From assembly GCA_910575665.1 (NCBI GenBank), contig CAJTFB010000019.1:22888-86887 (forward strand): a stretch of 64,000 nt of DNA, read 5' to 3'. Of the stretch, positions 63,896 to 64,000 are shown one piece after another. The position numbers were made by a program, and so were the translations under genes. Below the pieces are notes generated by a model. It had not been told where the DNA came from. It ran no database searches and saw only the letters and a program-made list of their open reading frames with translations. Within the stretch, counting starts at the first letter, position 1; every line of letters starts with the position of its first letter. Source of the DNA: Eubacteriaceae bacterium (GTDB lineage Bacteria; Bacillota; Clostridia; Lachnospirales; Lachnospiraceae).

Positions 63896-64000
63896 CATTC
63901 TGGTGATATGTCAAGAACTTTTTGAAAAAGATTTTGATATGTTTTTCAGAAAAAAGGGTAACTTTAACAGACCTTCGATATGTTTTACGCAAAACCGAAT

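Overview
The window looks like a chromosome segment of a gut-type Lachnospiraceae (Clostridia, Bacillota). Evidence: strong AGGAGG-type ribosome binding sites, TTGACA/TATAAT promoters, a PurL-PurQ fused FGAM synthase, an FprA flavodiiron protein, and the order CdaR-like regulator, ftsE, ftsX, M23 peptidase, S41 peptidase, glpK, uvrB, uvrA. The species cannot be fixed from the sequence alone.

Positions 1-38,600 are host housekeeping and accessory genes. In order: the end of a YitT-type membrane protein, a sugar-importer ATPase (MsmK/UgpC type), a self-regulated ABC efflux cassette with palindromic operators, a chemoreceptor, the ftsEX/peptidoglycan hydrolase block, S41 protease, glycerol kinase, two decayed accessory genes (a RhuM-like gene and a P-loop ATPase fragment), uvrB-uvrA, an HD nucleotidase, an unusual SGNH hydrolase/maltose-acetyltransferase fusion, tyrA, rfbC behind a structured leader, fprA, a ThiF/MoeB-like E1, a secreted GH43 enzyme convergent with a LacI regulator, a PRTase-like protein, tRNA-Leu(CAG), a SurA/PrsA-like foldase, purL, yjbQ, maf and tRNA-Gly(GCC). 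Several intergenic spaces hold large inverted or direct repeats.

Positions 38,781-63,900 are a phage-derived tail and lysis cassette on the minus strand. Transcription order: a 196-aa protein, an 873-aa protein that looks like a single-chain two-barrel RNA polymerase (DxDxD motif), a 250-aa tail-module protein, tail tube, small zinc protein, holin, membrane protein, amidase lysin, two small tape-measure-chaperone-like ORFs, a giant tape measure gene, a secreted Ig-like cargo gene, Dit, a large tail hub protein and a BppU/S74 receptor-binding protein. No capsid, portal, terminase, integrase or repressor is visible, so this is either a tailocin (F-type, non-contractile, phage-tail-like bacteriocin) or a remodelled prophage cut by the window edge.

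The cassette has two striking features. First, a divergent sigma-like gene at its head has a perfect TTGACA-17-TATAAT promoter with a LexA-type box in the spacer, which suggests SOS induction of a sigma factor that then switches on the cassette. Second, the tape measure gene is split by a minus-strand group I intron of about 1,053 nt. The intron carries an oppositely oriented zinc-ribbon gene with its own promoter. The organisation recalls IStrons, with the transposase region replaced by cargo. Splicing as inferred joins 51 N-terminal codons to 2,179 downstream codons in frame.
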